DNA from: Pelagibacteraceae bacterium AG-430-P08
GTDB lineage: Bacteria; Pseudomonadota; Alphaproteobacteria; Pelagibacterales; Pelagibacteraceae
NCBI GenBank assembly: GCA_003212925.1
Contig: QCOL01000008.1
Coordinates: 1-51,491 of the forward strand
Reading direction: 5' to 3'
DNA length: 51,491 nt
A model generated the notes under the pieces. The model did no database searches and had not been told where the DNA came from. It saw only the letters and a program-made list of their open reading frames with translations. The position numbers were made by a program, and so were the translations under genes. This document shows positions 1-8,022 of this stretch, piece after piece (the first letter of the stretch is position 1; every line of letters starts with the position of its first letter).

Positions 1-1
1 T

Positions 2-1282
2 TTAACTTCCTCAAGCCCTGAGGGTGCTAGAGATTTTTTGGTTCCTAGCAGATTAAATCCTGGGAAATTTTATGCTTTACCACAAGCACCTCAACAATTT
101 AAACAATTAATAATGGTATCAGGTTTTGACAAGTATTTCCAAATTGCCCCGTGCTTTAGGGATGAAGATGCAAGAGCAGATAGAAGTCCAGGAGAATTTT
201 ATCAATTAGATTTAGAAATGTCATTTGTTGAACAAGATGATGTATTTAATGTTGTTGAAAAATTATTTGTCAATACTTTCAAAAAATTTTCAAAAAAAAA
301 ATTGCTATTTAATAAATTTCCAAGAATTTCTTATAAAGAAGCAATGTTGAAATATGGAACTGATAAACCAGATTTAAGAAATCCACTAATAATAAATGAT
401 ATAACAGAAATTTTTTCTAGAGATGATGTTTCATTTGAAATATTTAAAAAATTAGTTAAATCAGGATCTGAGGTAAGATGTATTGTTACAAAAAATACTA
501 AAGATAAGTCTAGAAGTTTTTTTGATAACATAGATAAATGGGCTAAAGAACAGGGTGCATCTGGTCTAGCCTATTTTACAATTGAAAAAAATATCGAAGT
601 TTCAGCAAAAGGCCCTGTAGGAAAATTTTTTTCAAAAGAGGCTATAGATGAAATAATGAAAAAAACTGGAGCAGAAGTAGGTGATAGTATTTTTTTAGCT
701 TGTGCTAAGAGAAAAGATCTTGAAAAAATTATTTCATCAGCAAGGGATAAAATTGCAAATGATTTAAGTATTGTTGATTTTAATTCTTTTGCATTTTGTT
801 GGATAGTAGATTACCCAATGTTTGAAAAAGATGAACAAACTAATAAAATTAAATTTAGTCATAATCCTTTTTCAATGCCACAAGGTGATATCAATAAGAT
901 CAACTTTGAAAAACCATTAGAAATTCTTGCATATCAATACGATATTGTTTGTAATGGAATTGAATTGTCATCTGGTGCAATTAGAAACCATATTCCTGAT
1001 CTTATGTATAAACTTTTTAATGTTGCTGGATATTCAAAAACTGATGTTGAACAAAAATTTAGTGGGATGATAAATGCTCTAAGTTATGGAGCTCCCCCTC
1101 ATGGTGGAATTGCTCCAGGTATAGACAGAATTATAATGTTACTTGCTAATGAAAAAAATATACGAGAAGTTACAATGTTTCCAATGAACCAAAATGCACA
1201 AGACTTAATGATGAACGCACCTTCTAATGTGAGTGAAAATCAATTAAAAGAATTAAATTTGTCTTTAAAAATTAAAGAGTAA
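2..1282 (+). CDS. aspS: Aspartyl-tRNA synthetase, C-terminal part (5' end outside window)
   Basis: Charges tRNA-Asp (and, in the non-discriminating type common in alphaproteobacteria, possibly tRNA-Asn) with aspartate in the cytoplasm. The reading frame is open from base 2, so the N-terminal OB-fold and the start lie upstream of the window. Visible are the segment [13 protein letters not shown], class II motif 2 ([19 protein letters not shown]), the bacterial GAD insertion in the middle, and motif 3 near the end ([14 protein letters not shown]). The C-terminus is complete. It abuts the convergent gene at 1283 with no gap. The assignment is secure; whether it is discriminating cannot be judged from this part. 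Confidence 0.96.
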   Translation, partial: LTSSSPEGARDFLVPSRLNPGKFYALPQAPQQFKQLIMVSGFDKYFQIAPCFRDEDARADRSPGEFYQLDLEMSFVEQDDVFNVVEKLFVNTFKKFSKKKLLFNKFPRISYKEAMLKYGTDKPDLRNPLIINDITEIFSRDDVSFEIFKKLVKSGSEVRCIVTKNTKDKSRSFFDNIDKWAKEQGASGLAYFTIEKNIEVSAKGPVGKFFSKEAIDEIMKKTGAEVGDSIFLACAKRKDLEKIISSARDKIANDLSIVDFNSFAFCWIVDYPMFEKDEQTNKIKFSHNPFSMPQGDINKINFEKPLEILAYQYDIVCNGIELSSGAIRNHIPDLMYKLFNVAGYSKTDVEQKFSGMINALSYGAPPHGGIAPGIDRIIMLLANEKNIREVTMFPMNQNAQDLMMNAPSNVSENQLKELNLSLKIKE

Positions 1283-2107
1283 TTACTTTTTTCCTTTAAG
1301 ATTAATTTTAACGTCTGATAAATCAACTAGATTTTTTTTATAATTACTTCTTACAAAACCTTTACTGGTAATATCTTTAACAATTTTAAGGAACTGGTTT
1401 TGTTCATCTATATTTTGATCTTCAACATTAGATACATCCAGATTACCAATAGCAGGAGTGTGCGCCAAATCCTCTCTATTTAAATATGAAATAGCTAACT
1501 CTCTAAAAATATAATCTAAAATTGATGAAGCACTTAAAATTCTATCATTACCTACAACCTTGCCAGAAGGTTCAAATTTCGTTTCTACAAATGCACTCAC
1601 AAATTCGTCAAGAGGAACACCATATTGAAGTCCCAGAGAAACAGCTATCGCAAAATTATTCATTAATGCTTTAACAAGTTCACCCTCTTTACTTGTATCT
1701 ATGAAGATCTCTCCAATTTTGCCATCCTCATATTCACCGGTATGCAAGTAAACTTTATGATCTCCGATTGTGGCTTTCTGAATATAACCTTTTCTTCTAT
1801 CTGGCATTCCAAATCTTTTACTTGAGCTATCAGATTTAGAGAAACTTTGAGTAATAATTTTTTCTACACTTTTTGATTTTTCTTTATTTTGGTTTGATAC
1901 TAAGTCTACTGTTTTATTATGATTTGCCTTATCATTACCCGAGACCAAACTTTTTGTTTTTCTGTTATCCAATTTGACTTCTAAAACTTCAAATTTACCA
2001 TCATCTCTTTTTTCTAAATTTTTAAGTTCAGCTTCATTTATGTCATCTAAATAATGAGTTACTTTGAAAGTAGATGTATAATAAGTTTCAACAAGATATT
2101 TTGCCAT
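1283..2107 (-). CDS. Orphan C-terminal domain of adenosylcobalamin-dependent ribonucleotide reductase (NrdJ-like)
   Basis: A 274-residue protein whose second half reads like the C-terminal domain of alphaproteobacterial NrdJ (class II ribonucleotide reductase): [53 protein letters not shown] and [12 protein letters not shown], about residues 104-215. Residues 1-50 form a small separate domain ([20 protein letters not shown]), followed by a Ser/Asn/Lys-rich linker. No catalytic alpha/beta barrel is present and the protein has no cysteine at all, so it cannot carry the thiyl-radical chemistry or the redox-active C-terminal Cys pair. It is divergent from NDUFA12 across 111 AT-rich bases in which I see no clear promoter. 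A regulatory or nucleotide-binding role is possible but unproven. Confidence 0.75.
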   Translation of the reverse strand: MAKYLVETYYTSTFKVTHYLDDINEAELKNLEKRDDGKFEVLEVKLDNRKTKSLVSGNDKANHNKTVDLVSNQNKEKSKSVEKIITQSFSKSDSSSKRFGMPDRRKGYIQKATIGDHKVYLHTGEYEDGKIGEIFIDTSKEGELVKALMNNFAIAVSLGLQYGVPLDEFVSAFVETKFEPSGKVVGNDRILSASSILDYIFRELAISYLNREDLAHTPAIGNLDVSNVEDQNIDEQNQFLKIVKDITSKGFVRSNYKKNLVDLSDVKINLKGKK

Positions 2108-2218
2108 TTTTTTATCCTTAATTTTAAATTTGAAATTTGAATTAAATTATTTATATACATTTAGATATTTTAGTCTAATTTATTTTATACAATTTAAAAT
2201 TGAAAATAAAAATTTTTT

Positions 2219-2578
2219 ATGTTGACTTTGTTCAAAAAAATTTTCACTTGGTGGAATCAAGATACTGTTGGAACAAAAATAAAAACAATCTTTTTTGGAA
2301 AATTTATTGGAAAAGATGAATTCGGAAATAAATATTATCAAAGCAAAAGTGGTAAAAGATGGGTAATTTATTCAGACGAAATTGATGCATCAAAAATACC
2401 TGTAGAATGGTTTTCATGGATACACTTTATGCCTAATAAAATTGAAAATACTCATGAATTTAAGAAATACCAGTGGCAAAAACCTCACAAACCTAATTTA
2501 ACTGGAACTGACTCAGCGTATTATCCTAATAAGAACAAAAAAAATGCAATCGAAAAAAAATATAAAAGTTGGAAATAA
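2219..2578 (+). CDS. NADH:ubiquinone oxidoreductase accessory subunit NDUFA12 (B17.2-like)
   Basis: A 119-residue homologue of the mitochondrial complex I accessory subunit NDUFA12, found in alphaproteobacteria and mitochondria, where it sits on the peripheral arm and aids assembly. Recognisable are the N-terminal TWWNQDTVGTK, the GKDEFGNKYYQSK stretch, GKRWVIY, and the block PVEWFSWIHFMPN followed by the HKPNLTGT segment typical of the family. It has no signal peptide and no membrane helix. The gene lies apart from the nuo operon. Its 3' end overlaps the downstream DUF2155 gene by 35 bases in another frame, so the two are probably co-transcribed and translationally linked. Confidence 0.9.
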   Translation: MLTLFKKIFTWWNQDTVGTKIKTIFFGKFIGKDEFGNKYYQSKSGKRWVIYSDEIDASKIPVEWFSWIHFMPNKIENTHEFKKYQWQKPHKPNLTGTDSAYYPNKNKKNAIEKKYKSWK

Positions 2579-2951
2579 AAAAAACTATTTACTTATATTT
2601 ATATTTTTATTTCACATTTTTATTATTCCTGAAACATTATCAGAAAATAAAATTGAAGGTAATAACACTGATATTAAAATATTAGATAAAATAAGTTCTA
2701 AAAATGAGCTTATTAAACTTACTAATAATAAGGAATATATTTATAAAGATTTATCAATAAAAAGTATAAAATGTACAGACGCAGAATTCGACGATAATCC
2801 AGAAATCAAAGCTTATATTCAAGTAAGAGATTTAACAAAAAAGGATCGAAATAATGTATTTGTTTTCAACGGTTGGATGTTTTCATCGAGTCCCTCAATA
2901 GCTCCATTCGATCACCCTGTTTATGATATTTGGTTAATTAATTGCTACTAA
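2544..2951 (+). CDS. DUF2155 exported protein
   Basis: A 135-residue protein with an N-terminal hydrophobic segment (about residues 15-32, NYLLIFIFLFHIFII), probably a Sec signal or anchor, then a domain ending in the DUF2155 hallmarks: VFNGWMFSSSPS and HPVYDIWLINC. Two conserved cysteines (KCTD and the penultimate residue) could form a disulfide in the periplasm. The function of the family is unknown. In alphaproteobacteria it is commonly next to NDUFA12 and accC, as here. Its stop codon overlaps that of convergent accC by 4 bases. The start is the first ATG of the frame and lies inside the NDUFA12 gene; no better start is visible. Confidence 0.85.
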   Translation: MQSKKNIKVGNKKNYLLIFIFLFHIFIIPETLSENKIEGNNTDIKILDKISSKNELIKLTNNKEYIYKDLSIKSIKCTDAEFDDNPEIKAYIQVRDLTKKDRNNVFVFNGWMFSSSPSIAPFDHPVYDIWLINCY

Positions 2952-4285
2952 ACTAATTTATCTTTATCTAGCCAACTTACATTAAAATCAGAATTAATAA
3001 ATTTTTTATGACTCAATAATTTTTTATGCAACGGGATAGTTGTCGTTATTCCTTCAATTACAAATTCATCCAATGATCTATTCATTCTTTGAATAGCTTC
3101 AGTTCTATTCCTTCCATGACATATTAGCTTACAAATCATACTATCGTAATAAGGGGTTACTTTATAGCCTTGATATATAGCACCATCAACTCTAGTTCTG
3201 AATCCAGAGGGCTGATGACACATCCCAATCGTTCCAGGTGAAGGTTGAAAATTTTTACTTGCATCTTCGGCATTTATTCTACATTCAATAGCGTGGCCTC
3301 TAGGATTAATATCGCTTTGATCTAATGCTGTATTACCTGAAAATGCAATCCAAATTTGTTCTTTAATAATATCAATACCTGTTACCATTTCAGTGACAGG
3401 GTGTTCAACTTGGACTCTTGTATTCATCTCAAGAAAATAAAATTTGCCATCTTCAAATATAAATTCAACAGTTCCGGCCCCTGTATAACCAATTTTTGAC
3501 ACCATATTTACTGTCTTATCAAAAAGGTCTTTTCTAATCTCATTATTAAGTATTGGACTGGGTGTTTCCTCTATTAACTTTTGATGTCTTCTTTGCACTG
3601 AACAATCTCTCTCATGTAAATGAACTACTTTATTTTTTCCAGCTAAAATTTGAACTTCAATATGTCTAGGATTTTGAAAAAATTTTTCAATATAAACTTC
3701 ATCATTACCAAAATATTTTTGTGCTTCAGATTTTGCAGTCAAAAATAAAGATTCAAATTCAATCTCTTTTTGAACAATTTTCATTCCTTTTCCACCACCT
3801 CCACCGGAAGCTTTAATTAAAACAGGAAAACCAATTTTCTTAGAAAGTTCTCTAGCTTCTTGAATATTTTTTACACCACCTTCAGATCCTTCAATTACAG
3901 GTAACCCATTTTCTTTAGCAATTTTTTTAGCTTGTATTTTATCTCCCATCATCTCTATATGCTTTGATGAAGCGCCAATAAATTTTATATTATTTTCTTC
4001 AAGCACTTTTGCAAAATTAGCATTTTCAGAGAGAAAACCATAACCAGGATGTACGGCTTCTGAGTTTGTTATTTCTATAGCTGACATTAAAGCAGGAATG
4101 TTTAAATAACTATTTGCAGGTTGATGGGAGCCTATGCATACACTTTCGTCTGCCATTCTGACATGCATGCTTTCTTTATCAACGTCTGAATGAACTGCAA
4201 CAGTCGATATACCCCACTCTTTACAAGCTCTAATTATTCTAACCGCAATTTCTCCTCGGTTAGCTATTAAGATTTTCTTAAACAT
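2948..4285 (-). CDS. accC: Acetyl-CoA carboxylase, biotin carboxylase subunit
   Basis: ATP-dependent carboxylation of the biotin on AccB, the first half-reaction of acetyl-CoA carboxylase in fatty-acid synthesis. The 445-residue protein has the family length and order: N-terminal domain (KILIANRGEIAVRIIRACKE), ATP-grasp with the Gly-rich loop KASGGGGGKGM, the HERDCSVQRRHQK segment, EMNTRVQVEHPVTE with catalytic residues, and the C-terminal domain. It is the last gene of aroQ-accB-accC; its start codon shares one base with the accB stop, pointing to translational coupling. Confidence 0.97.
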   Translation of the reverse strand: MFKKILIANRGEIAVRIIRACKEWGISTVAVHSDVDKESMHVRMADESVCIGSHQPANSYLNIPALMSAIEITNSEAVHPGYGFLSENANFAKVLEENNIKFIGASSKHIEMMGDKIQAKKIAKENGLPVIEGSEGGVKNIQEARELSKKIGFPVLIKASGGGGGKGMKIVQKEIEFESLFLTAKSEAQKYFGNDEVYIEKFFQNPRHIEVQILAGKNKVVHLHERDCSVQRRHQKLIEETPSPILNNEIRKDLFDKTVNMVSKIGYTGAGTVEFIFEDGKFYFLEMNTRVQVEHPVTEMVTGIDIIKEQIWIAFSGNTALDQSDINPRGHAIECRINAEDASKNFQPSPGTIGMCHQPSGFRTRVDGAIYQGYKVTPYYDSMICKLICHGRNRTEAIQRMNRSLDEFVIEGITTTIPLHKKLLSHKKFINSDFNVSWLDKDKLV

Positions 4286-4716
4286 TATTCTAGAATGATA
4301 ATCGTTTGACCGAATTCAACTGGTTGACCATCTTCAACACAAACTTTCTTAACTATGCCATCAGCAGTCGATGGAACATGATTCATAGTTTTCATTGCCT
4401 CTACTATCATCACGGTGTCACCTTTTTTAATTTTCTTTCCGATTTCCACAAACTTTTTTGCTCCAGGTTCTGGTGCATGATAGGCTGTGCCTATTATTGG
4501 TGATGTAATTTCAACACCTGATTTTACTTCCTCTTTTTTATTAGTTGTGTCTGACTTTAAATTACTTATTGAGCTTGGAATATTCTGATTGTTGATAGAT
4601 ACATTGTTTTTAGAAACTTTTATTTTTGTATCTTTTTCAGTATATTCAAGTTCTGTAAGATTAAATTCATCTAAGTAATCACTTAATTCTTTAATAATTT
4701 TTTTATCAATCTTCAT
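4285..4716 (-). CDS. accB: Acetyl-CoA carboxylase, biotin carboxyl carrier protein
   Basis: Carries the biotin that shuttles CO2 between AccC and the carboxyltransferase AccA/AccD (not in this window). The 143 residues comprise an N-terminal region, a Ser/Asn/Lys-rich linker (about 40-65) and a biotinyl domain starting at SPIIGTAYHAPEPGAK, with the biotinylation motif EAMKTMNHV (Lys about residue 108). The usual EAMKMMN has Thr after the lysine here. The 5' end overlaps the end of aroQ by 11 bases and the stop overlaps the start of accC by one base, so the three genes form one operon. Confidence 0.96.
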   Translation of the reverse strand: MKIDKKIIKELSDYLDEFNLTELEYTEKDTKIKVSKNNVSINNQNIPSSISNLKSDTTNKKEEVKSGVEITSPIIGTAYHAPEPGAKKFVEIGKKIKKGDTVMIVEAMKTMNHVPSTADGIVKKVCVEDGQPVEFGQTIIILE

Positions 4717-5152
4717 TTTTTAAGAGCTTTTGCATTGAAATTATGGCTAAAATATAACCATCCGAACCTAATCCAAATATCCCGCCTGTTGCAATATCAC
4801 TAATGAGTGATTTTTGTCTAAATTCCTCGCGTTTATATATATTAGAAATATGTAATTCAATAATAGGTTTTTTAAAAATACTTAAAGCGTCTCTTATAGC
4901 AACCGATGTATGTGTGAATGCTGCAGCATTAATTATAATTCCATCAAAATTTTTTATGGAGTCCTGTATTATGTTAACTATTTCTCCCTCTATATTTGAT
5001 TGAGAAAATTCAGCCACCAAACCTAATTCTTTAGATTTATTTAAACAAATTTCTTTTAATTCTTTAAAAGTAATAGAACCATATTGTGATTGTTCTCTTT
5101 CTCCTAATAGATTAAGATTTGGACCATTAATAATTATAATCTTATTATTCAT
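4706..5152 (-). CDS. aroQ: 3-dehydroquinate dehydratase, type II
   Basis: Third step of the shikimate pathway: 3-dehydroquinate to 3-dehydroshikimate. The 148-residue length is typical of the dodecameric type II enzyme. Diagnostic are NGPNLNLLGEREQSQYG (with the catalytic Tyr), FSQSNIEGEIVN, INAAAFTHTSVAIRDAL, and the catalytic His in ELHISNIYKREEFRQKS. It is the first gene of aroQ-accB-accC, an arrangement widespread in alphaproteobacteria. Only 16 bases separate its start from the divergent thiS start, so its promoter must lie inside or very near thiS. Confidence 0.96.
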   Translation of the reverse strand: MNNKIIIINGPNLNLLGEREQSQYGSITFKELKEICLNKSKELGLVAEFSQSNIEGEIVNIIQDSIKNFDGIIINAAAFTHTSVAIRDALSIFKKPIIELHISNIYKREEFRQKSLISDIATGGIFGLGSDGYILAIISMQKLLKNED

Positions 5153-5168
5153 TAAATATATATATACG

Positions 5169-5381
5169 ATGAAAAAAAAAATAAAAATAAAAATAAATGG
5201 TAAATCAAATATAATAGAAGATAAAACTTATCTATCTGTTCTTTTAAGGGATCTAAAGGTGCCACTTAGAAAAGTAGCTATTGAGTTGAATAGAAAAATA
5301 GTTGATAAAAAAAAATTGAATAAGATTTTTTTAAAAACAAATGATAAATTAGAAATTGTTCATTTTATTGGAGGTGGTTAG
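5169..5381 (+). CDS. thiS: Thiamine biosynthesis sulfur carrier protein ThiS
   Basis: A 70-residue ubiquitin-like protein ending in the obligatory Gly-Gly (HFIGGG). Its thiocarboxylated tail donates sulfur to ThiG for the thiazole ring of thiamine. The body ([18 protein letters not shown], then [10 protein letters not shown] and [11 protein letters not shown]) follows the family pattern. It lies two bases upstream of thiG. No ThiF adenylyltransferase is seen in the window, so activation must come from elsewhere. No TPP riboswitch fits in the 16-base gap upstream. Confidence 0.93.
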   Translation: MKKKIKIKINGKSNIIEDKTYLSVLLRDLKVPLRKVAIELNRKIVDKKKLNKIFLKTNDKLEIVHFIGGG

Positions 5382-5383
5382 AA

Positions 5384-6157
5384 ATGACACAAGACAAGTT
5401 AGTTATTTCAAAAAAGAAATTTAAGTCTAGGTTAATTGTGGGTACTGGTAAATATAGAAACATGTCAGAATGCGCAAAGGCTATTAAAATATCTGGTGCT
5501 GAAATTGTAACGGTAGCAGTTAGAAGAGTGAACATAACTGATAAAAAAAAACCTTTATTAATGGATTTTATTGATCCTAAAAAAATAACTTATTTACCAA
5601 ATACTGCTGGATGCTTCAATTCTCAGGAAGCGTTAAGAACATTAAGATTAGCAAGAGAAATAGGAGGATGGAAACTAGTAAAACTTGAAGTTTTGGGAGA
5701 TAAAAAGAATTTATTTCCAGAAATGATCGAAACTCTTAATTCGACTGAAATTTTGACCAAAGAAGGTTTTGAGGTAATGGTTTATTGTAATGATGATCCC
5801 CTAATGGCAAAAAGATTAGAAAACGCAGGTGCAGCAGCGATAATGCCTCTTGCAGCACCTATTGGCTCAGGCTTAGGAATTTTAAATAAAGTAAATATAG
5901 AAATTATTAGAAAGCAAACGAAATTACCTGTAATAATTGATGCTGGGTTAGGACAAGCATCCGATGCTACAATCGCAATGGAGTTAGGGTGTGACGGTGT
6001 TTTAGTTAATACTGCTATTGCTAAAGCAAAAAAACCTTTTGTGATGGCAGAGGCATTTAAAAATGCTGTTATTGCCGGGAGACAATCATATCTTTCTGGA
6101 AGAATTGAAAAAAAATTAATGGGTAATCCCTCATCTCCTAAAAAAGGAATTATTTAG
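5384..6157 (+). CDS. thiG: Thiazole synthase ThiG
   Basis: Forms the thiazole phosphate of thiamine from 1-deoxy-D-xylulose 5-phosphate, dehydroglycine and ThiS-thiocarboxylate. The 257-residue TIM-barrel protein shows [12 protein letters not shown] at the start, AVRRVN, the Schiff-base lysine in [29 protein letters not shown], and the phosphate-binding [13 protein letters not shown] with [11 protein letters not shown]. It is coupled to thiS. The 3' end overlaps the convergent RNase E/G gene by 8 bases. Confidence 0.96.
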   Translation: MTQDKLVISKKKFKSRLIVGTGKYRNMSECAKAIKISGAEIVTVAVRRVNITDKKKPLLMDFIDPKKITYLPNTAGCFNSQEALRTLRLAREIGGWKLVKLEVLGDKKNLFPEMIETLNSTEILTKEGFEVMVYCNDDPLMAKRLENAGAAAIMPLAAPIGSGLGILNKVNIEIIRKQTKLPVIIDAGLGQASDATIAMELGCDGVLVNTAIAKAKKPFVMAEAFKNAVIAGRQSYLSGRIEKKLMGNPSSPKKGII

Positions 6158-7922
6158 ATTTTTTATGATAATTCTTTTTTCTAAATGCTTTTTTTCTTAT
6201 TTTAATAATTTTAGAACTCTTTTCTTTTAACTGAATATTAAGATTTTTAAGTTCTTCAAAATACTCTATTAATTCAATTGTTTTCTTAGATTTGTTTTTT
6301 ATATCAATGATATATTCTGGAATAATTAAGGAATTGTCAGAAATTATATCTATCTTAATTTTATTTTTTTTTTCAAAATAAGTTAAATTTTCAATAAAAT
6401 TTTCTTTTAAAAAATCAGATATTTTTTTACATACTTTAAGCTCAACGTACTTAGCTTTATTTAACACTGCTTTAAACTCAACTAATTTTAATATTTTTTG
6501 TGCAAAAGATTCATCTGTTAGTCCAACTTTCCACCTAACTGCGCTCTCCCTTAATCTTTGCCTCGACATTTCTAGTAATCCAAAATTACTAATTCTACCT
6601 ATTTGAATTCTTGCTCTATCCGATCTACATTTCTCTTTTAATCTTCTTTCAACCGTTTTTCTATTACCGAAACTTAACATGTCTATGAAATCTATTATAA
6701 TTAATCCAGATAAATCTCTTATCTTGATTTGTCTTGCTATCTCCTCAGCTGCCTCTAAATTTGTATCTAATGCAGTGCTTTCAACATTTTTTTGTTTTAT
6801 AGAGCTTCCAGAGTTTATATCAATTGAAACAAGAGCTTCTGTAGGGTTAATTACTAAATATCCACCAGAATTTAACTTTACTTGAGTGTCAAATATTTGA
6901 TTTAATTTTTGTTCTATACCTTCCTCTATGAACAAGGGAATTTTTCCTCTATATTTTTTTATTCTTTTAACCTGAGAAGGCATTAACATTTTCATAAAGT
7001 TTTGAGCTTTTTTATAACCTTCGTTTCCTTCTATAATAATATTTTTTGTATTTTCATCATACATATCTCTTAATGTTCTATTAATAATTTCACTTTCCTG
7101 ATGAATTAACGAGGGTGCAATAGCATTAATAGCATTATCTTTTATTTGATGCCAAGATTTTATTAAAGTTTCCAAATCATGATTTATTTCATTTTTAGTT
7201 TTATTACTACCTGCAGTTCTAACGATCAATCCCATCTCTTTAGGTATTTCAATTTCATTTAAAATGGATCTTATCTTTTTTCTTTCAGCTGGATTAAATA
7301 TTTTTCTTGATATTCCACCACCCTTAGGAGTATTTGGCATTAAAACAATATATTTCCCTGCAATAGAAATAAATGTGCTTAATGCGGCACCTTTCTGTCC
7401 TCTCTCATCTTTAATTACTTGAACTAGTATTACTTGATTAGGCTTAATAACTTCTTGTATTTTATATCTTTTAAATTTATTTCGACTATTAAACTTTTTT
7501 TCTTTTTCTTGATCATTTTTTTCAGTATCTAAGTTTTCCTTTTTATCTATGTCGATAGGATCGTCAATTTCTAAATTTCCTTTTGCTAAATTCTCCTCTT
7601 CTTTTTCCTCAACCTTTTTTGATAATTCCTCTCTTAATTTTTCCTCCTCTTTTTTGATAATTTCTAAATCACTTTTAGGTATTTGATAATAATCTGATTG
7701 TATATCATTGAATGATAAAAAACCGTGTCTTTCTCTTCCAAAATCTACAAAAGCTGCTTGTAAGGATGGTTCAATTCTACTTACTTTACCAAGGTAAATA
7801 TTATTTTTTATAAGATTATTTTTTGAGCCTTCGTATTCGTAATCTTCAATATTATTATTTGATTTAAGTACAACCCTAGTTTCGTTTGGATGCGATGCAT
7901 CAATGTATAAATTTTTTTCCAT
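6150..7922 (-). CDS. Ribonuclease E/G, short form without a visible Zn-link motif
   Basis: A single-strand-specific endoribonuclease for rRNA maturation and mRNA decay. The 590 residues comprise an N-terminal S1 domain (about 35-190, [22 protein letters not shown]) interrupted by a long acidic/lysine-rich insertion (about 85-150), a 5'-sensor and RNase H-like region, and the DNase I-like catalytic part. The two Mg-binding aspartates are present at about 368 (VSIDINSGS) and 411 (IIIDFIDM), spaced exactly 43 apart as in E. coli RNase E (303 and 346). After MSRQRLRES, where RNase E carries the CPxCxGxG Zn-link, this protein reads [11 protein letters not shown] with no cysteine. There is no long degradosome scaffold tail, only a short basic end. 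Could be named rne or rng. Confidence 0.88.
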   Translation of the reverse strand: MEKNLYIDASHPNETRVVLKSNNNIEDYEYEGSKNNLIKNNIYLGKVSRIEPSLQAAFVDFGRERHGFLSFNDIQSDYYQIPKSDLEIIKKEEEKLREELSKKVEEKEEENLAKGNLEIDDPIDIDKKENLDTEKNDQEKEKKFNSRNKFKRYKIQEVIKPNQVILVQVIKDERGQKGAALSTFISIAGKYIVLMPNTPKGGGISRKIFNPAERKKIRSILNEIEIPKEMGLIVRTAGSNKTKNEINHDLETLIKSWHQIKDNAINAIAPSLIHQESEIINRTLRDMYDENTKNIIIEGNEGYKKAQNFMKMLMPSQVKRIKKYRGKIPLFIEEGIEQKLNQIFDTQVKLNSGGYLVINPTEALVSIDINSGSSIKQKNVESTALDTNLEAAEEIARQIKIRDLSGLIIIDFIDMLSFGNRKTVERRLKEKCRSDRARIQIGRISNFGLLEMSRQRLRESAVRWKVGLTDESFAQKILKLVEFKAVLNKAKYVELKVCKKISDFLKENFIENLTYFEKKNKIKIDIISDNSLIIPEYIIDIKNKSKKTIELIEYFEELKNLNIQLKEKSSKIIKIRKKAFRKKNYHKKSK

Positions 7923-8022
7923 AATTTTGTAATTGAAAGTTTCATTTAGTATTAATTTTTTTAAATTTTGTTTAATAATTATGCCTTATCTTTAACAAAT
8001 TCCTATATATAATTAAATCAAA

